A stretch of 64,000 bases of DNA from the NCBI GenBank assembly GCA_038373885.1, contig JAWZYV010019552.1, forward strand, positions 434,001 through 498,000. The letters are read 5' to 3'. This document shows, one piece after another, positions 1-16,700 of the stretch. The stretch's first letter is position 1. Each line of letters starts with the position of its first letter. The position numbers were made by a program, and so were the translations under genes. The DNA is from Cheiracanthium punctorium. Taxonomy: Eukaryota > Arthropoda > Arachnida > Araneae > Cheiracanthiidae. Under the pieces are notes generated by a model, which was given only the letters and a program-made list of their open reading frames with translations, made no database searches and was not told the DNA's origin.

Positions 1-3000
1 ACCACCCACCCACACCCAACCAACCCCCACCAACCCCACCACCCAACACCCACCCAACACCCCACCACCCCACCCACCCCACCAAACCACCAACCCCACC
101 CACCCCACACCCACCCCCACACCAACCACACCCACCCCCCACAACACCCACCACACCCCCAACCACACACCCACACCCCACACCCCACACCCCCACCCAA
201 ACACCAACACCACAACCACCCCCAACACCCACCCACACACCCACACCCACACACCCAACCACCCCACCAACCCAACACACCACACCCACCCACACCCCCA
301 CACCCCCACAACCACCCAACCACCCCACCAACACCCACCACCCCCACAACCCACACACCACCCACCACAACACACCCACCACACCACCCCACACACCCCA
401 CAACCACCCACACCACCACAACCCCCCCAACCCACACACCACACCCCCACACCCACAACCACAACCAACCCCACACCACCACCCCACACCCCCCACCACA
501 CCCCCACCCCACCCACCACAACACACACCCCAACCCCCCCACCAACCCCACCAACACCACCCCCACAACCACACCCAACCACCCCACCAACCCACCCCCC
601 AACCCACCACACCCACCCCCCACACCACAACCACCACCCCACCACCAACCCCACCCACAAACCCCCAACACCACCACCCACACCCACCACACCACACCCC
701 ACCCAAACCCACCCACACCCACCACAACACACCACCCCAACCCACCCCACCCACAACAACCCACACCCACACCCCCCCACCACCCAACCCCCCACCCCAC
801 CACACCCACCCACCCCAACCACACCCACACCACCCCCAACCCAACACCCCACCACAACCCACCCCCCACACCCACCCCCCACACCCACCCACACAACCAC
901 ACCACCCCCCACCACCCACCACCCAACACCACCCACACCCACCAACCCACCCCCACACACCCCCACCCACCCACACCCCACAACACCCCCACCCCCACAC
1001 CACCCCACACACACCACCCCCACACCCCCCACCAACACCAACCCCCACCACAACACCCACCCCCCACACCACACCACCACACCCCACCCCCCCCAACCAC
1101 AACCACCACACCCCACCACCCCCACACCACCCACACCCACACCACACCCCCCACCCCCCACACCCCACAACCCACCACCCCCAACACACCCACAACACAC
1201 ACCCACCCCACCACCCCACCACCCCAACCCACACAACCCCCACCACCCCACACACCCACAACCCACCCCCACAAACCCACACCCCACCCAACACCCACCA
1301 CCCCCCCACACCACAACCCACCACACCACCCCACAACCCCAACCACAACCCACCCCCACACACCACCACCACCCACCACACCCCCACCACAACCACCCCC
1401 ACCACCCACACCAACCACAACACCCACCAACCCCACCACACCACCCCACCCCACAACCACCCCACCACAACCACACCCCCACAACCCACCAACCACCACC
1501 CCACACACCAACCACCCAACACACACCACCCCAACACCCACCCCAACCCCACACCAACCCCCCAACCCCCCCACAACCACACACCCCAACACCACCCACA
1601 CCCCCACCCACAAACCACCCAACCCCACCCCCACAAACACACCCACCCAACACCACACCCAACCCCACACACCCACCAACACACACCCACCACCCACCAA
1701 CAACCACAACCCACACCCCACCCACACACCACCACCCCACCCACCAACCCACCAACACCAACCCACCCCACACCCACAAACCACCAACCCCCACCACCCA
1801 ACACCACAACCCAACACCCCACCACACCCCACCCCAACACCACCCCACCACCCACAACCCCCCACCCCACCACCCACCACACACCCACCAACCACCAACC
1901 AACCCCCACCACACCCCAACACCCACACCCACACAACCCCACACCCACCCCACACCCACACCACAACCCCACCCAACACACACCACCCACCCACCCCCAC
2001 ACCAACCACCCCCAACACCCCACCCACACCCCCACACCCCCACCAACCACAACCCACCACCCCAACACCCACCCACCAACACACCCAACCCACCCCACCA
2101 CACCCCAACCACACCCAACACACCACACCCACCACACCCACCCCCCAACACCAACCCCCCACACCACCACACCCACCCCCACACCACCACCCCCCAACAC
2201 CCCCACCACCCACCACCACCCCACAACCCACCCCCACCACAACCCCACCCAACCACCAACCACCCCACACCAACCACCCAAACACCCCCACACCCCCACC
2301 ACACCACCACCACCCCCCACCAACACCACACCAACCCCACACCACCACAACCACCCCCACCACCCCCAACCCCAACCACACCCCCACCACCCACCCACAC
2401 CCCACACAACCCACCAACCCCACCCACACCCACCCCACCCAACCACACACCCCACCCCCACACCCACACCCCCCCCCACCCACACACCCACACCAACACC
2501 CCACCCACAACCCACACCACCCCCCCACCACACCAACCACACCCCCACCAACCCCCACCCCCCACACACCCCACCACACCCCACCACCCCCACACCCACC
2601 CACCCCCAACACCACCACCACCACAACACCCCACCCACCCCACCCACACCCCACACCACCACCACCCACACCCCCACACCCACCACCCCCACAACACCAC
2701 CCCCCACCACCCACACCACAACCCCCCACACACCCCACCCCACACACCACCCACCACACCCCACCCACCCACCCCACCACCACCCCACCAAACCCCCCAC
2801 ACCCAACACCCACCCCCACCCACACCCACCACACACCCACAACACCCCACCACACCCAACCCCACCCCACCCACACACCCAACACCCCCACACACCACCA
2901 CCCCCCACACCCCCAACCCCACCCCCCCACACCACACCCACCACCCCCCACACCAACCCCACCCACACCCCCACACACCCCACCCACCCACCCCCCACCA

Positions 3001-6000
3001 CCCAACACCACACCACCCACACCCACACACCCCACACCCCCAACCCACACCACCCACCAACCCCCCACCCCCACACCAACCCCCACCCCACCACCCACCC
3101 CACAACCACCCCCCCCACACCCCACAACCCCCACCCACCCAACCCCCACCACCACCCCACCCCACACAACCCACCCACACCCCCACCACAACACCCCCCA
3201 CCCACACCCCACACCACCACCACCCCCAACCACCCCCCACCCCACCCACCCCCCACCACCCACCCCCACCCCCCACAACCCACCACACCCCAACACCCAC
3301 ACCACCCACCCAACAACCCACCCACACCACACCCACCACCAACCACCCCACCCACCACACCCCACCCCCCACCCAACCACACCCCACCCCAACACACCCA
3401 CCACCCCCACACACCCCCACCAACCCCACCCACCCACCCACCACCCCACCCACCCCCACCACCCCACAACACACCCCACCCACCCACCAACCCCACACCA
3501 CCCCACAACACCCCACCAACCCACCACACCCCCACCACCCCAACCCAACCCACCCCCACAACACCACCCAACCCCACCACCCACACCCACCAACACCCCC
3601 CACCACAACCACCCCACCACCCACCCACAACCCCAACACACCACCCCACACCACACCCACACCCCCCACCACACACCCCACACACCCACCCCACACCCCC
3701 ACACCACCCCACCCACCACACCCCCCACACCCCCACACCAACCCACCACCCCCAACACACCACCCACCCCCAACCCCCACACCCCCACACCCCCACAACC
3801 CACCACACCCACCCCACCCACCACCCCCCCCACACCCCACACCAACCCCCACCCCACCCCACACCCCCCACCCCCACCACCCACCCACCACCCCACACCC
3901 CCCCACCCCCACCACCCCCCACCCCACACCCCCACCCCCACACCCCACCCCCACACCCCCCCCCCACACCCACCCACCCACACACCCACCACCACCCACC
4001 CCCCACCCACAACCCCCCCACCCACCCCCCACCCCACCCCCACCACAACCACACCCCCCACCACCCCACACCCAACACCCCCACCAACCCCCACCCACAC
4101 CCCCCCCACCCACCCCAACCACCAACCCCCACCCACACCCCCACCACCCCACCCCACCACCCCCCCACCCCACAACCCACCCCCACCCAACACCCCAACC
4201 CCACCCCCCACACCACCCACCACCCCCCCCCACCACCCCACACCAACCCCACCCCCACACCCACACCCCCCACCCCCCCAACCACCCCCACCCCCACACC
4301 CACCCACACCCCCCCCACCCCACCCCCACCACCCACCCCCCACCCCACCACCCCCCCCACCCACAACCCCCCCCACCACACCCACCCACCCACAACCCAC
4401 CCCACACCACCCCCCACCCACCCCCCACCACCCCCCACACCACCCCACCACCCACCACCCCCCCACCCACCCCACCCACCCCCCACCCCCACACCCACCC
4501 CACCCCCACCCCACCACACCCCCCCACCCACCACCCACCCCCCCACCCCAACACCCCCCACCCCACCCCCACACAACCCACCACCCCCCAACACCCCCAC
4601 CCCACACCCCACCCCCACCCCCCAACCCCCACCCCCACCCCACCCAACACCCACCACCCCCCACCCACCCCACCACCACACCCCACCCAACCCCCACACC
4701 CCCCCACCCACACCCAACCCCCACCCCCCCACACCCCACACCCACCCCACCCCACCCACCACCCCACACCCACCACCCCCAACCACACACCACCCCACCC
4801 ACCCCCACCACCCACACCCCCCACCCACACACCCCCCACCCACCCCACACCCCACCACCCCACCCCCCACACCCCACCCCCACACCCACACCCCCCAACC
4901 ACCACCCACACCCCCCACCACCCACACACCCCACAACCACCACACCCACACCCCACACCCCACCCCCACCACAACACCCCCCACCCCCCACCCACACCCC
5001 CCACCCCACCACCACCCACCCCAACCACCCCACCCCAACACCCCCACCCACCCAACACCCCCACCCCCCACCCACACACCCACACACCCACCCCCAACAC
5101 AACACCCACCCCCACCCCACCCACACCCCCCACCCACCAACACCCACACCCCCACAAACCCACCACCCCCACACCCCACCAAACCCACACACCACCCAAC
5201 CCCCACCACCCCCACCCCAACACCACACCCCCCCACACCACCCCACCAACCACACAACCCACCACCCCACCACACCCAACACACCCCCACCCCCACCCCA
5301 CACCCCACCACCCCCCACCCCACCCACCCACCCCACCCCCACACCCACAACCCCCACCCCCCACCACCCACACCCAACCCCACCCCCCCCACCACCACCC
5401 CACCCCCCACCCCCACAACCCACCACCCCCCACCACAACCCACCACCCCCCACCCCCACCACACCCCACACCACACCACCCCCCCCACCCACCAACCCCC
5501 ACCACCCCACACCACCACCCCAACCCCCCACCCCCACACCCACACACCCCCCCCAACCCACCCCCACCACAACCACACCACCCCCCCCCCACACCCCACC
5601 CACCCCCACCCCCCCACACCAACACCACCCCAACCCACCACCACCCACCCCCCACCCACACCCCACCCACACCCCACCACAACCCCCCCCACCCACCACC
5701 CACACACCCCACCCCACACCCCAACCCACCACCCCACCCACACACCACCCCACACACCACACCCCCACCCCACCACCCCAACCCACACCCCCAACACCAC
5801 ACCCCCCACCCAACCACCCACCCCACCCCCCACAACCCACCCACACCACAAACCACCCAACCCCACACCCCACCCCCCACCACCCACCCACACCCCACCA
5901 CCCCACACCACACCCCCCACCACACCACCCCACCACAACCACCCCACACCCCCCACCCCAACCCCCCACCCCACCACACCCCCACCACCCACCCAACCCA

Positions 6001-9000
6001 CACCACCCACCCCCACCACCCACACCACCCCCCACCCCACCCCCCCACCCCCACACCACCCAACCACCACCCACCCAACCCCCACCCCCACACACCACCC
6101 CCACACACCCACCACAACCCAACACACCCCCCCCAACCACACCCCCCACCCAACCACACAACCACCAACCCCCCACAACACCCCCCACCAACCACACCCA
6201 CACACAACCCCACACACCCACCACCACCCAAACACCCACCCCAACACCCCCCACCCAACCACCCACCACCACACCCCCCAAACCACCCCCCACCAACACC
6301 CACCCCCCCAACACACCCACAACCCACCCACACCACCCCCCCACACCCCACCACCACACCCACAACCACCCACACCCCCAACCAACCCACCCAACACCCC
6401 CCCCACCCCACCCACCAAAACCACCACCCCACCCAACCCACACACCCACCCCAACACCCACCAACACCACCCCCACCCCCCCACACCAACCCCCCCACCC
6501 CCACACCACACCACAACCCACCCACACCAACCCCACCCAACACCAACCCCCCCCCACAACCCACCCACCACACACACCCCACAACACCCCACCCAACCAC
6601 CCCACCCCCACCAAACCCACCCAAACCCCACCACCCACCCACACACACCCCACCCCACCCCACCACCCCACCCAACACACCCAAACACCCCAACCACCCA
6701 CAACCAACCCACCACCCACACCACCCCCAACACACCCACCACACACCACCCACCCCCACAAACCACCCCACCACACCCCACACCCACACACACCAACACC
6801 CACCCACCACACCCACCCCCCACAACACCACCCCACACCACACACCCACAACCACCCACAACCCCCACACCAACACACCCCAACCAACAACACCACACCC
6901 CAAACCACCCACCCCACACCCAACAACACCCCCACCCACCCCCACCACCCACCCCAACAACCCACACCACCAAACACCCACACCACAACCACCCCCACAC
7001 CCACCCAACCCACCACAACCACCCCCCACACAACCCACACACCCAACACACCCACAAACCACCACACCCACCCCAACACACCCCAACCCCACCAAACCAC
7101 CCCACACCACCAACAACCCACCCCAACACCACACCCAACCCCAAAACACCACACCCCACCACAACCCACCCAACCCCACCCCCACACACCACCCACAACA
7201 CCACCACACCCAACACAACACACCAACACCCAACCCACCACCAACACACCACCACAACCACCCACCCCACACCCCACACCAAACCCCACCCCAACCACAA
7301 CCCCACAAAACCACACCACCCACCACACCCCACCCACACCACCACAACCCCACCCCAACCCACCCCACCAAACAACCACACACCCACCCCAACCCACACA
7401 ACCACACCCACACCACACACCCCACCCCACCACACCCCCAACACCCCACCACACCCACCCAACAACACCACCCACAACCCCAACACACCCCACAACCACC
7501 AACCAACACCACACCCCACCACCCACACCACACCCCCCACACACCAACCCACAACACACACCCAACACCCAACCAACACCACCACAAAACACCACCCAAC
7601 ACCAACCCACCACACCCAACACCACCCCACCAAACCACCAACAACCAACCCACACCCCACACCACCACCACAACAACCACCCCACACCAACACCCACACC
7701 ACACCACCCACCACCCAACACAACCACCAACACACCCAACCCACCAACACCCACCACCCCACCCAACCACCACCCAACCACACCCCAACACCACCCCCAC
7801 CCCACAACCACACCACCCCACCACCCCACCCACCACCCCCCACACCCACCCCCAACCCACAACACACCACCCCACAACCCACACACCCCACACCCACACA
7901 CCCACACCACCCCAACACACACCAACCCCCACAACACCCACAACACCACCCACCCCCACCACAAACACCACCAAACACAAACCACACCACCCCCACACAC
8001 CCACCCCACCAACACCCACAACCCCACACCACCACAACACCACCACACCAACACCCCACCCACCACACCCCACACCCCACACAACCCACCCCCACCACCA
8101 CCCACCCACCCACAACACCCCCCAACACACCACCCACACCCAACAACCCACACCCACACCACACCCCAACACCACCCACACCACACCCCCACACCAACCA
8201 CACCACCACACACCACCCAACAACCACACCCACACCACCCACAACCACACCCCAACCAACACCAACCCAACACCCCCACACCACACCCACCCACAACCCC
8301 AACACAACCCACCCCCCAAACACCCAACCCCACCCACCCACCAACAACCACACCAAACACCCACCCCCACAACACCAACCCAACCACCCACCACAAACAC
8401 CCAACACCCCACACCAACACCCCACCACCACAACCCACCACCAAACAACCACCCACCAACCACCAACAACCCCCCAACACCCAACACCCACACACCCACC
8501 AAACCACCACCAACAACCCACCCCACCACCACCCACACCAACCAACACCCACCCACCCCCAACACCACCCAAACCACACCCCACCAACACACCACCCCCC
8601 ACACCACCACAACCCACAACACCAACCCCCAACACCACCACACCACACCCACAACCACCCACCCAACAACCCACACCCCAACACCCAACCACCACCCCCA
8701 ACACCCACCCACACAACACCCACCACCCCACACCACCCCCAACACCACCCACACCACACACCACACCCCCACAAACCACCCACCACCACCAAACCAAACC
8801 ACACACCCACCAACACAACCACCCCCAACAACACCCACAACACCCACCCCCACCCCACCCCACCAACACCCCCACCACCACAACACCAACACCCACCACA
8901 CCCACCACCCACACCCAACACAACCCCACCCACCCAACCCCAACACAACCCACCCCCCCACCAACAACCCCACCACCACCCAACACCCCACCACCCACAA

Positions 9001-12000
9001 CACCCCCAACCCCACCCACACAACACCCAACCCCCAACCACCCCCACCACCCACCCACCCACAACAACCACCACACACAACCCCACAACACCACCCCACC
9101 AACCACCACCACCCACACACCACAAACCACACCCCCCACCACCCAAACACCAACACAACACCCACCCACCAACACCCACACCACACCAAAACACCCACAC
9201 ACCCAACCAACACCCACACAACCCACAAAACCACCCCCCACACCCCACCCACACAACACACCCCCACACCACACCCACCACACCCAAACCACCCCACAAC
9301 CACCCAACACCCCACCACAACACCACCCCCACACCAACACCCACCCACAACACCACCCCCACAACACCACCACAACCCCACCCCCACCACACACACCACA
9401 CACAACAACCCACACCCACCACAACCCCCACACCACACCCACCAACACCCACCACCAACACCAACACCCAACAAACCACCCCACAACCACACCCAAACAA
9501 CCCACACCAACCACACACCCACCCAACCAACCCACCCCCCAACACCACCCCACCCCACACCAACACACCCACCACAACCCCACCAAACACCACAACCCAC
9601 ACCACCCCAACACACCCACCCACACCACACCCACAACCACCCACAACACCACCCAACCCCCACACAAACACCACCCCCAACAACACCACACACCACCAAC
9701 ACCCCCACACACCCACAACACAACCACCCCAACCAAACCCCACCCAACCCCCCACCCAACACACCCACCCCCACCACACCACAACCACACCCCAACCACC
9801 CACCACCCACAAACCCAACCACCCCACCCACCAAACACCCCACCACACACACACCCCACCACAAACACACCAACCCACACACCCCACACACCAAACCCCC
9901 AACCACCCCCAACACCAAACACACACCCCACACCAACCACCAACACCACACACCCACCCCACCACACAAACCAACCACCACACCCACAACACCCCACCAA
10001 CCACACAACCACACACCCAAACACCCCCACACCCACCAAACCACCCAACAACCCCACCACAAACACCACACCACCCCCACAACACCCACCAACCCACAAC
10101 ACACCACAAACCACCCCACACCCACACCACACCAACACAACAACCACAACCCAACAACCCACCACACAAACAACACCCCACCCCCACCACAACCCCACCA
10201 AACACACCACACCAACACACCCACACCAACAACACCCACCCACCCACACCCAACACCAACACACAACCAACAACCCCACACCCACAACAACCACACCAAA
10301 CCAACACCACCCCAACCCAACACCAACACCCACCACCCACCCAACCCCAACACACCCACCAAACCACCCAACCCACCCAAACACACCACACCACCACCCA
10401 CAACCACCACCACACCCACCCAACAACCACAACACCCACAACACCCACCCACAACCACACACCACCAACCCCCAACACCAACCCACCCACCCCACCACCC
10501 CCACCACAACACACCACACCCCACACACCCCACCACCCCACACCCACCACACACCCCACACCAACACCCCACCACCAAACAACCCCACACACCCACAACA
10601 CCAACCCACCCAACACCACCACCCACAACACCAACCCACACAACCCCACAACACACCCACACCCACAAACCCACCCACAACCCACAACCACCAACCCCCA
10701 CCACAACCCACCAACACCACACCACCCCACCACACAACCCCACCCACCAAACCCCCACACCACAAACACCACCCCACACACCCACCCCCACACCACCACA
10801 CCCCACAACAACACACCACACCCCCCACCCACCCACAACCACCCCACACCCCCAACACCACCCCCAACCACAAACCACACCCACCCACAACCCCAACAAC
10901 ACCCCACCACCACCCACCACAACCCACCCACACCCACCCCAACACACCAACCCAACCCCACCACACCCACCACAACCACCACCAACACCCCCAACCAACC
11001 ACACACCCACCCAACCACCCAAAACCACCACCCACCAACCCCACACACAACCCCCAACCACCACCCACCCCACAACCACACCCAACCCCAACCACCCACC
11101 CAACACACCCCACCACACCCAACCACCCACCCAACACCCACCACCACACACCACACCCCACCCACCACCCAACACCCCACAAACACAACCACCCACACAC
11201 CCCCACCAAACCCACCCACCAACACAACCCACCACCCAAACCCCCACACACCCCACCCACCACACCCCACAACCCACACACACCAACCACACCCCCCCAC
11301 CAACACCCCCACCCCACCACACCCACCAACACCCAAACACACCCACACACCACCCAAACCACACCCACCCACACCAACCCCACAACCAACCCCCACACCC
11401 CCACCCCCCACCCCACCCACCCCACACCACCACCCACACCAACCACCCACACCAACCCACAACCACCCCCACCCCCAACCACCCCACCCCCACCCAACAC
11501 CAACCACAACCCACCCACACAACCCACCACAACCACCACCCACCCCACACCACACCCCACCCACACCCACCCCACCAACACCCACAACCACCAACACCCC
11601 ACCCACCAACCCCACACCCCCACCCCCACACCCCCAACCACAACCACACACCCCCCCACAAACCAACACCCACCACCCCACACCACCACACCCAACCACC
11701 ACCCCCACCCACCCACAACACAACCCACCACACCCACCACACCCACCACCCCCCAACCCCACCCACACAACACCACCACCACCAACCCCCACCACCCCAC
11801 CCACCAACACCCACAACCACCCAACACAACCCCACACCACCCAACCACACACCCCACCCACCCACCCACCCACCCCAACCCCACCCACACCCAACACAAC
11901 CCCACAACCACCACACCCCACCACCACCCACACCCACCCCAACAACCACCCCACCCCACACCACCCACCCCCACACCACCCACAACCACCCCACCACCCC

Positions 12001-13797
12001 CACCACACAACACCCCAAACCAACCCCACCCACCAACACCCCAACACCACCCACCACCCCACAACCACCCCCACACAACCCACACCACACCCCACACCAA
12101 CACACAACCCCACCAACCCCACACCACACCCCACCCCAACACACCAACCCCCCAACACCCAACACAACCCCCACCAACCCACACCCCACCCCCCCACCAC
12201 ACCCACACCAACACACCACCCCCAACCCAACAAACCCACACCACCCACACCCCACCACCCAACACCCAACCCCACACCACACCACACCCCCACAACACCC
12301 ACCCCACACCCCACCACAACACCCACCCACCACCCACACACCACCACCCCACCACACCCCCCACAACACCCACACCACCCCACAACCAACCACCCCACCC
12401 ACCAACCACCCCAACCACCCCACACCACCCACCCCCCCACACACCAACACCACAAACCCACCCCACACACCCCACCAACACCACACCCACAAACCCCACC
12501 CACCACCCACCACCCAACACCACCAACCCCCCACCCAACCCACCACCCCACCACAAACCCCCCAACACCACACCACAACCCACCACCACCAACCACAACC
12601 ACACCCACCCCCCAACCACCACAACCAACACCCCCACACCAACACCCCAACACCCCCACACCCAACCCACCACCACCCCAACACACCCACAAACCACCCC
12701 CACAACAACCCACACCAACACCCACCCCCACACACCACCCCACACAACCCCACCCACACCACCCCACCCAACACAACCCCACCACACACCACCCCACCCA
12801 CCCCACAACACCCCCACACCCCAACACACCACCCCACACAACCACCAACCCACAACCCACACAACCACCACCCACACCCACCCACCACCAACCACCCACA
12901 CCAACCACCCCACCACCCCACCAACAACACCACCCACAACCCCCCAACCACACCACCAACACCACACCCCACCCACACCACCACCCCCACAAACCCCCAC
13001 AACCACCCCACACACCCACCCCAACCCCACCAACACCACAAACCCACACCCACCACCACACAACCCACCACACCCACCAACAAACCCCCCACCCCCACCA
13101 CCCCACCCCACCACCCCAACACAACCCACCACAACACCACCACAACCCACCACCCACCACCCAACCACCCCCCACACAACCACCACAACCCCACCCACCC
13201 ACACCCCCACCAAACCACCACACCCCCACCACCACCCCACCAACCAACACCCCAACCACACAACCCACCACCCCACCCCCAACACCCACCACAACCCACC
13301 CAACACACACCAACACCCCACACCAACAACACCCACCCACCCCACAACCACCCCAACCAAACCCCCACACCACCCCCCACCCCACCACCACACACCAACC
13401 CCACACCCACCCACAACACACCCCAACAACCCCCAACCACCACCCACCACACCCAAACCAACCCACACCCCACACAACCACAAACACAACCCAACCACAC
13501 CCCACCACCACCAACACCACCCCAACAACAAACACCACCCACCACAAACCACACCACCCCACCACACCCACCCCCACACCCACACCACAAACCCACCCAC
13601 CCCCACCCCCCCCCAACACCACCCAACCCCACACCAAACAACAACACCACCCAACCACAACACACCCCACCCACACAACCCACACCCCCACACAACCCAC
13701 ACCCCAACCACCCACACACACCCACAAACACACACCCACCCCAACCAACCCACCCCCAACAAACACACCAACCCACAACCACCCACCAAAACCACCA
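1..13797. repeat. A/C-only tract (G/T-only on the - strand)
   Basis: I saw no G and no T on the + strand in this stretch. The order of A and C looks irregular and I find no tandem period. Sampled 60-base lines hold about 35-38% A near the left end and at 7-10 kb, but only about 20-25% A at 3.9-4.6 kb. The tract superficially resembles the irregular C1-3A/TG1-3 telomeres of budding yeasts, but it is far longer, contains long C and A runs, and grades into normal animal DNA on its right. With no T or G on one strand, stop codons cannot occur on either strand, so all six frames are open and carry no coding information. The polarity (C-rich strand 5'->3' away from the left end) is that of a left chromosome end. 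Whether coordinate 1 is a true end cannot be seen. Confidence 0.9.
3780..5650 (-). other. Most C-rich block, with G-quadruplex potential on the - strand
   Basis: A drops to about a fifth to a quarter of bases here, and runs of three to nine C are packed a few bases apart. On the - strand these are closely spaced G runs separated by short T-containing loops, the general form of G-quadruplex motifs; the + strand could form i-motifs. The neighbouring tract on either side has about 35-38% A. This excess of pyrimidine is not explained by transition mutations alone, so either the ancestral sequence was pyrimidine-rich or another process acted. No structure has been tested. Confidence 0.6.
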
Positions 13798-16700
13798 TCA
13801 CAACCACCCAAACCACCCACCAAACACCAACACACAAACCACCCCACCCCCACAACAACCCACCCCACCAAACCCACCCACACCACCCCACAAACCAACC
13901 CCCAAACCACACAACCAACACCCAACCCACAAACCACACCACCCCACCCCAACACAAACCCAACCACCCAACACACCCCACAACACCCCCCCACCCCAAC
14001 CAACAACACCCACCAACCCCACCACCACCACAACACAACCCACCAAACAACCCAACCCCCAACACACCACACACCACCCCACAACACACCCAACACCAAC
14101 ACCCCCAACACACACCACACCCACCAACAACACCCCAACACCAAACACCCAACCACACCAACAACCACACCAACACCCCCAACAAACCCACCAACCACAA
14201 CCCACACCCAACACAACCCACCAACACCACCCAACCCAACCCCCACAACCCACAACAAACCACCAACACCACACCAACACCACAACCAAACAAAACCACC
14301 CCAACACAACCCCACAAACAACCAACACAACCCCCAACCAACACCCAAACAACCCCCACCCACAAACCACCAACAACCACACTCCCACACCAACACTCAA
14401 CCCCCAACACCCCAACAACCCAAACCACAACCCACACCCACACAACCCACCAACACAAACCACAACAAACCCCCAACACCACAAACAACACCTCAACACC
14501 CACAACCCCACACCAACCACACCACCCCCAACACAATCAAACAACCACCACAACCCCCACCAAACCCACCCAACCACACCACCCCACCACACCAAAACCA
14601 CCACAAACACCAACCCAAAAAACCAACCCCTCAACAACCCACCACTCACAATACCACAACCCACAACCCATACCACCCAACACAACACCAACCACCACCA
14701 ACACCCCCAACCACAAACCACCACAACAAACCACACCCAACCACCCTCCCAAACACACAAAACCCCAACCAACAACCCCAACCAACACATACCCAAACCA
14801 CAACACCCCACCACCAACATAACCAACACCAAAACAATACCCACCACCCCAACCAAACCACACAAACACAACCCCACCCAAACCACCACACCACACAAAA
14901 CCACCAACACCCAACCCAACACACCCTCCCACACAAAACCACCACAACCCCACAACCACACCCCAACAACCACAACCAAACACCAAACACCACCAACCCC
15001 CCCCACACAACCCCCCAAAAACCCAAACCCCCACAACCACAACCACAACCACCCACACAACCAACCAACCAACACCCACCACACCCCACCAAACACAACA
15101 AAAACATACCCACCCAACCAAACAACACCCCCACACACCAACAACAACACACACAACCCACACAAACTCCACCCAACACCCCACCACACACCACAACCCA
15201 CACCCCCCACCACAACACAACCCATAACCAACACCCCAAACACCCAAAACACAAAACCACCCACAAACCCCCACAAAACAACCCCACCACCACAACCCAA
15301 CACAAACCACCCAAAATCACCAACAAAACCCCACCACACAACAAACCACCAAACAACTCCAACACAAACCCCACACACCACACCCACCACAACTACCCCA
15401 CCCAAACACCACCATCAACCAAACCACACCCACACACCCAACCACCACCAAACACAAAACCAACCCAAAACACAAACCAACAATCAACACCACCAACACA
15501 AACCCCATACCCCACACAAACACCACAACCAACCAACACAACCACCACACAAACCCAACACAACCACACCCCCAAACACCACAAACACACCACCCAAACC
15601 ACCCACACACCCACAACCACACCCAAACCAAACACCACCACCCACCCAACACACCCACCCCACCAACACACCAAACAACCAACACAACCAACCCACCAAC
15701 AAACAACACCACACCAAAACCACAACACCCACACCACACAAACCCCACCCAACACACACCAAAAACACAACCACCCCAAACCACCACACCCCACAAACAA
15801 CCAACCACCCCACACAAACCACCACAACCACAACACCCCCAACCACAAACACCACAACCACAACACCCCCAACCCAAACCCACAACCACACAACCCACAC
15901 CCACCACCAAACCCCCAACACAATACCACCCCAACCACCCCACCCAAACCACAACAACACCCCACACAACCCACACCACCAAACCCCCACACCAACACCA
16001 CCCAACACCACACACAACCACCACCAAACCCCACACCCCACAAACACAACAAACCCAACCACCCACCACCCAAAACACACCAACACCCACTACACCCCAA
16101 CCCACACACCAAAACCCCCAAACCACCACCCCCAAAACACCCACCAACACCCACCCACCCCAACCACAAACCCAACCAACACCAACCACCCCCACCACAA
16201 ACAACCCAAACACCACCCACACCCCTCACCCAAACACACCCACAACCCCACCAACACAACCACACCACCCACAACACAACCCCACAAACCACACCACACC
16301 CCACCCACAACCAACCACCCCCACCAAACCAACAACACCCAACACCAACACCAACCACAACCCACCCCACCCAACCACACAAACTCACCCACCCACACCA
16401 CCACACACCAAAACACCCACCCCCCAACACTCCCACAACCACCCACAACCCACAAACCACCCACCACACCCAACCAACAACACCCCTACAAATCCCACCA
16501 CCCAAACACACTCCCCACCACACACCCATCCACCACACCAAAACACACCAACACACAACCCAACAACCACCCACCCATCCCAAACCCCAACACACCAAAC
16601 AACCCCCACACCAACACCACACAACCCACCACAAACCCACCCAACCACAAACAACAATCCACCACAAACACACCCAACACTCCACCCCATCCAAACAACC

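Noticed and set aside
1..13797. Canonical telomere array (TTAGG/TTAGGG type)
   Set aside because: There is no period of 5 or 6, and a CCTAA or CCCTAA array would contain T. Converted CCTAA would leave a CCCAA period, which I do not see.
1..13797. Budding-yeast-like TG1-3 telomere
   Set aside because: Base set matches, but the length, the long C and A runs, and continuity with animal transposon DNA do not.
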